From contig OY756958.1 of the NCBI GenBank assembly GCA_963580455.1, positions 1,562,501 through 1,626,500 on the forward strand: a stretch of DNA of 64,000 nucleotides. Reading direction: 5' to 3'. Under the pieces are notes generated by a model. The model ran no database searches and was not told the DNA's origin. It saw only the letters and a list, made by a program, of their open reading frames with translations. This document shows, piece by piece, positions 60,150-64,000 of the stretch; positions within the stretch are counted from its first letter, which is position 1; every line of letters starts with the position of its first letter. The DNA is from Euonymus europaeus. Taxonomy: Eukaryota > Streptophyta > Magnoliopsida > Celastrales > Celastraceae. Position numbers and translations under genes: made by a program.

Positions 60150-61158
60150 AAGCCAAAGAGCATGTCCAACCATGTACCCCAAAGTTTCCATTTTTTCAAC
60201 TAAAAACTAACTTTAGAAAATCCCTATTTTAACACTACTCCGACCACATACCCTATTTTAACATCAAATCAAATATTTTCATACTTTTCCAACATAACCA
60301 CCTTCAACTAACTTTCACTGCTTTTAACATTAAATTATTATTACAAACGCAACAAATTTTTTGGTGATTTGAATAATGTCATTATATATACATTAATTTG
60401 AAAATAAGATTATTATATATATATAAATCCTAATTGAATTTTTTTAACTATTTTTCCAAGAAATAATTAAAAATACTAATTATTTCAACTACAACCAAAA
60501 CATTTTAAACATGCGCACAGTTTCACACACATTTAAAACACATGCACAGTATTTCTGGACATGAGCATCGAATCATCCTCTATTGCGAAATCCCCGCTGG
60601 CCCTTCTATTGTTGGGAGGAGTAATTGTGGCATGAGTCATATTAGGGCTATTCTCATTGTCCCCATAATCTTGAGTTTCCAATAGATCATCGGCGCTTGA
60701 TCAACCACTTAATAGATTCGTCAAGGATGCACTGTTTTGTGACTCCATCTACATAATTGATACAATTAACATTTTAGCATTTAACTTATGTATTAGCAAA
60801 CTGCACTTTTGCCATATTTCTAGCTAAGAAATGACAAAACAATTGTAACCCAACCAAGGGCAGAATAATGAACTGCAAGCAAAGCCTAAACAAAAAGCAC
60901 TTGAACCAGCAATGCAAGCCAAAGAAACCACACGCATACTCCCTTTGACGAAGAACCAGCAAAAAAAAATTGTAGAAAATGAGTCTGAATGAGAACAGAC
61001 CAACAAACTAAATAAAAAATCTTCAAAGAGACCACCAATGGCGCCAAAATAAGAAAACCAGAAAAGAACCTCAGCAAAAAATTAAAAGCCATCCAAATCC
61101 AAACCTAAACAACCAAAGCAAAATAAACCAACTCGCTATGGAAACGAAGGAGAAACTG
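60150..61158. other. Possible DNA-transposon sequence between direct repeats
   Basis: It opens with GAGCATGTCCAACCATGTACCCC (60159), a motif common at ends of plant Harbinger-type MITEs. At 60550-60750 the minus strand has a short transposon-like frame (DDLLETQDYGDNENS) with a stop. No second terminus was identified. Confidence 0.3.
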
Positions 61159-61242
61159 ACAAAGCAATCAACAATTAACCATTCAACCAACTATCAACTT
61201 ACCAAAAAACGAAGGAGAAAAAAGCAAGATGAAATCAAAGGG
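61159..61242 (+). repeat. Direct repeat copy 2 (about 85 bp)
   Basis: See copy 1 at 60057. The flanking sequences of the two copies differ. Confidence 0.75.
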
Positions 61243-61249
61243 CACGAAA

Positions 61250-61620
61250 CAAGCAATTTGAAACTAAGAAGAGCAGATATCTCAATAATAATATACAAAT
61301 CAATAGCTTCAACTATGAATTGATTGACAATTATGAATAATCCCAGAACCCTAAACAGTGTTTATAAACCAAAGAATACCACTCTTACAGCAAAAATTAG
61401 AGAACTTAACTAGGGACAATTTCACATATGAAACTAACTCTTACCAAAGAAATAATAAAGTCACTACTCATATAAAAATATATATACATACTCAACTTCT
61501 TTTCATTACTTACAAACATCACTTCAAAAAGAAACTCAGTTTTTATTTACAAAACAAGCTTACATATATGATCGCACAAGATTCTCGGATTTATTTTATT
61601 TTATTTTTATTGATGGACTT
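61250..61620. other. AT-rich spacer, no gene
   Basis: Nothing recognised beyond short open frames of A-rich composition. Confidence 0.5.
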
Positions 61621-61860
61621 CTTTTTATCGATGGAATTTTAATTCCATTATTTTAGTTATCGACATATCCGAATCTAATATCGACGAAAATATTCATCGA
61701 TAAATTACCGACAAAAATATTTCCGTCGGTATTTAACGAGGGAATATGTTTCCATCGCTAATTACTTTTACCGAAGAGACTTTGATCGACGAAATATGCT
61801 TCAGTTGATAATATGTCGATAAATAAAATTATTGACGAACTATTAAGCTTCTTTTTTCTT
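61620..61860. repeat. TCGACGAAAATATT subterminal-type repeat array
   Basis: Words such as ATCGACGAAAATATTCATCGATAA, GACAAAAATATTTCCGTCGGT and CGACGAAATATGC recur in both orientations over 240 bp. Such arrays are typical of the subterminal regions of plant CACTA or Mutator-like elements. The element itself was not delimited. Confidence 0.5.
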
Positions 61861-62304
61861 ATCAATATGTCAAGTTGTCTACACTTTAAGCTCCTCGCAG
61901 AGAACAATATAAAACCCGAAAAGTACCCCTAAATTTCCAGGCAAATTCCAATACCGCTTAGACCATATGTGATGATGGAGAATGAGGTGATCTGCTGCTT
62001 CTTTACGTACAAGTCACCTATTCTCCAAATTATTTCCCCTCTTGCATAAGCTATACGAAGGGCATGAAGATTGACACTTAAATATCATTTTGAACAAAAA
62101 AAAAACTAGGAATTGAAAAGAAATGATGCTTAACTCTGATAATATTGTAGGCGAGTTCAGGGGGCAGTGCAGTTTGAAGCGACCCCATTACTGGTTCCTT
62201 GAAACTCAAATTATAAACTGAAAAAAAAAAAAAACAGAAAGTGCAGTAATGAAGGCAATTTGATTATCACAATCCTCTTCGATATCTGAATGGTTAGAAG
62301 GCAT
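61861..62304. other. Spacer left of Copia element
   Basis: No gene or clear repeat was recognised. Confidence 0.5.
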
Positions 62305-62562
62305 TGTAAAGTAGAAATATACCAAAACAAAGTGGAGAAATTCACTTGTTATTATGACTCACGTTAACATTGGCTTTAATAGCCTTTACACGTAACAACA
62401 TAGGAGGAAAAACAGCAACCGCATGTTCCATGAAGGATACATGATTAACAAACTAACCCCCAAGCACTTTCTCCTAAAGACTAGGACAAAAACAAAACAA
62501 ATCACTTTAGACTAGGACTCTTTCCTAACAAGTAGGAATTATTAACCAACTGACATTTAACA
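62305..62562 (-). repeat. Probable 3' LTR of Copia element
   Basis: On the minus strand the pol stop is followed by a polypurine stretch TTTAAGGGAGTG and then TGTTAAATGTCAG, giving an LTR start at 62562. The nearest good end is ...CTTTACA at 62305 (TG...CA, 258 bp). The second LTR is outside the window, so the far end is inferred. Confidence 0.6.
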
Positions 62563-62592
62563 CACTCCCTTAAACTGAGTACTGTATAAGTA

Positions 62593-64000
62593 TCAGTTTA
62601 TAACAGATCTTGAGTGAACTCCAAGTAACTTGCGAATATCTTCAAAGGCTTCCAACTTCAGTGGCTTAGTAAATATATCTGCAAGTTGATCTTTGCTTTG
62701 ACAATGAACCAGTTCCACAACCTCTTCCTTGGTTAGATCACGAAGGAAATGAAAGCGTATGTCAATGTGTTTACTTCTTCCATGAAACACTGGATTCTTA
62801 GAGAGTTTAATAGTGGAGCTATTATCACAATAGATAACAGTAGGCCTTGGCTGTGTGAAATGCAAATATGAGAGAAGTCTCCGTAGCCAGACAGCTTGAC
62901 AAGCACACGACGCAGCGGCTATGAACTCAGCTTCAGTTGTGGATAATGAAACCACTGGCTGCTTCTTTGAGGACCATGAAATGGCTGCTGAACTCATCAA
63001 GAAAACATGCCCAGTTGTGCTCTTCCTATCCTCTAAATCCCCGGCATAGTCACTATCACTGAATCCAACTAGTGCCTCTTCTCCTCCTTTTTTATAGAAG
63101 AGACCATAATTAATTGTTCCTTTCAAGTAGCGTAGTACACGCTTTGCTGCCTGATAATGAAACTCAGTTGATGTCTCCATAAATCTGCTCAAAAGACTGA
63201 TGATATACATCATGTCTGGCCGAGTAGAGGATAAGTACATGAGACTTCCAACAATCTGCTTATAAAGTGTACTGTCTACTGCTTTGCTTCCATCATTCTT
63301 CACAAGCTTACACCCAGGGACAATTGGATTCTTTACAGGATTGCAATTGGACATGTGGAACCTTTCCAATATTTCCTGAGCATATTTTTGCTGACCAAGA
63401 AAAATTCCAGCAGGTGATTGGACCACTTCAATGCCCAAGTAATAGCTCATTTTACCAAGATCGGTCATGTCGAATTCTTCCATCATAGAACGTTTGAACT
63501 CAGCAAACATAATTTCATCATTCCCTGTGAATATTAAGTCATCCACATATAAACAGGCAATCAAAATTTTACCTCCATTGTCTGATTTAACGAACAAGGT
63601 GTGCTCATGAGGACATTTATGAAATCCTGCCTTTGAAAAATAGCCATCAATTCGAGTGTACCAAGCTCGTGGTGCTTGCTTTAAGCCGTAGAGAGCTTTC
63701 TTCAATCTATATACTTTATGCTCATTCCCTGGTTGCACATATCCTGGTGGTTGATCAATGAAAACTTGCTCAGTTAGTTCACCATGTAAGAAAGCAGATT
63801 TTACGTCAAGTTGGTAGATGGACCAACTGTTTTGCACAGCAAGAGATATCACCAGTCGTATGGTGTCGTGTCTAGCTACTGGAGCAAACACTTCACCATA
63901 GTCTAGACCAAATTCTTGTGTAAAACCTTTGGCCACCAATCGCGCTTTGTATTTTTCCACCTCTCATTTTTCATTCAATTTAGTCTTGTAGATCCATTTA
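62593..64000 (-). CDS. Copia pol C-terminal half (RT-RNase H), partial
   Basis: It runs off the right edge. From KYKARLVAKGFTQEFGLDY it continues through the RT core (LDVKSAFLHGELTEQVFIDQ, LKKALYGLKQAPRAWY, catalytic LYVDDLIFTG) to RNase H (VGFSDSDYAGD, TTEAEFIAAASCA, DNSSTIKLSKNPVFHG) and the terminal QLADIFTKPL. The body is open for 455 codons. One in-frame stop (TGA, 63964-63966) lies just upstream, in the linker before KYKAR; beyond it the frame continues to the edge (KWIYKTKLNEK). The element is therefore recent-looking but not intact. Its integrase, protease and gag would lie outside the window. Confidence 0.92.

Overview
This window looks like nuclear DNA of a eudicot angiosperm. It is AT-rich, has GT-AG introns with T-rich acceptors, and carries plant-only families (DRM3-type methyltransferase, ECT-type YTH protein, GUB_WAK wall protein). 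It is dense in plant transposons. Nothing identifies the species. All calls come from reading the sequence; no search was run.

Host genes: (i) a two-exon GUB_WAK wall-associated protein without a kinase (6206-7191, minus); (ii) a 1-Cys peroxiredoxin gene (7970-9530, minus) broken in an exon by a 572-bp hAT-like insertion; (iii) an m6A-reader YTH/ECT gene (about 24930-30888, plus); (iv) a DRM3-like RdDM methyltransferase gene (about 32305-42557, plus) whose catalytic motifs are altered; (v) a cwf21/SRRM2-like splicing-factor gene (55536-59687, minus) broken by a young 2.24-kb LTR element. Genes iii and iv lie head-to-tail and form the intact core. Subtilase pieces at 44.2-45.3 kb are pseudogenes.

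Mobile DNA, left to right: a non-autonomous hAT element (2395-3356); a Ty3/gypsy chromodomain remnant with LTR sequence (4.3-4.8 kb); the hAT insertion in the peroxiredoxin; a 3.17-kb Helitron (9900-13067) carrying CML45/46-like and DUF1635-like gene fragments; a foldback repeat at 13.1 kb; a decayed 6.2-kb L1-type LINE (15.9-22.2 kb) and further LINE pieces (22.6-23.4 and 45.3-45.9 kb); an apparently complete PIF/Harbinger element (about 47145-52505) with intact transposase and Myb/SANT genes and a plastid rpoA fragment in its 5' region; a TR-GAG-type Copia derivative (55761-58000) with nearly identical LTRs; and the 3' end of a Copia element running off the right edge (62305-64000, minus).

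The strongest observations are four well-bounded insertions: the Helitron with two captured gene fragments, the hAT insertion with an 8-bp target duplication inside a peroxiredoxin exon, the recent TR-GAG insertion that replaces the end of a splicing-factor-like protein with LTR-encoded residues, and the Harbinger element carrying a piece of plastid rpoA. I saw no evidence for a wholly new multi-gene system. The novelty lies in these composite structures.
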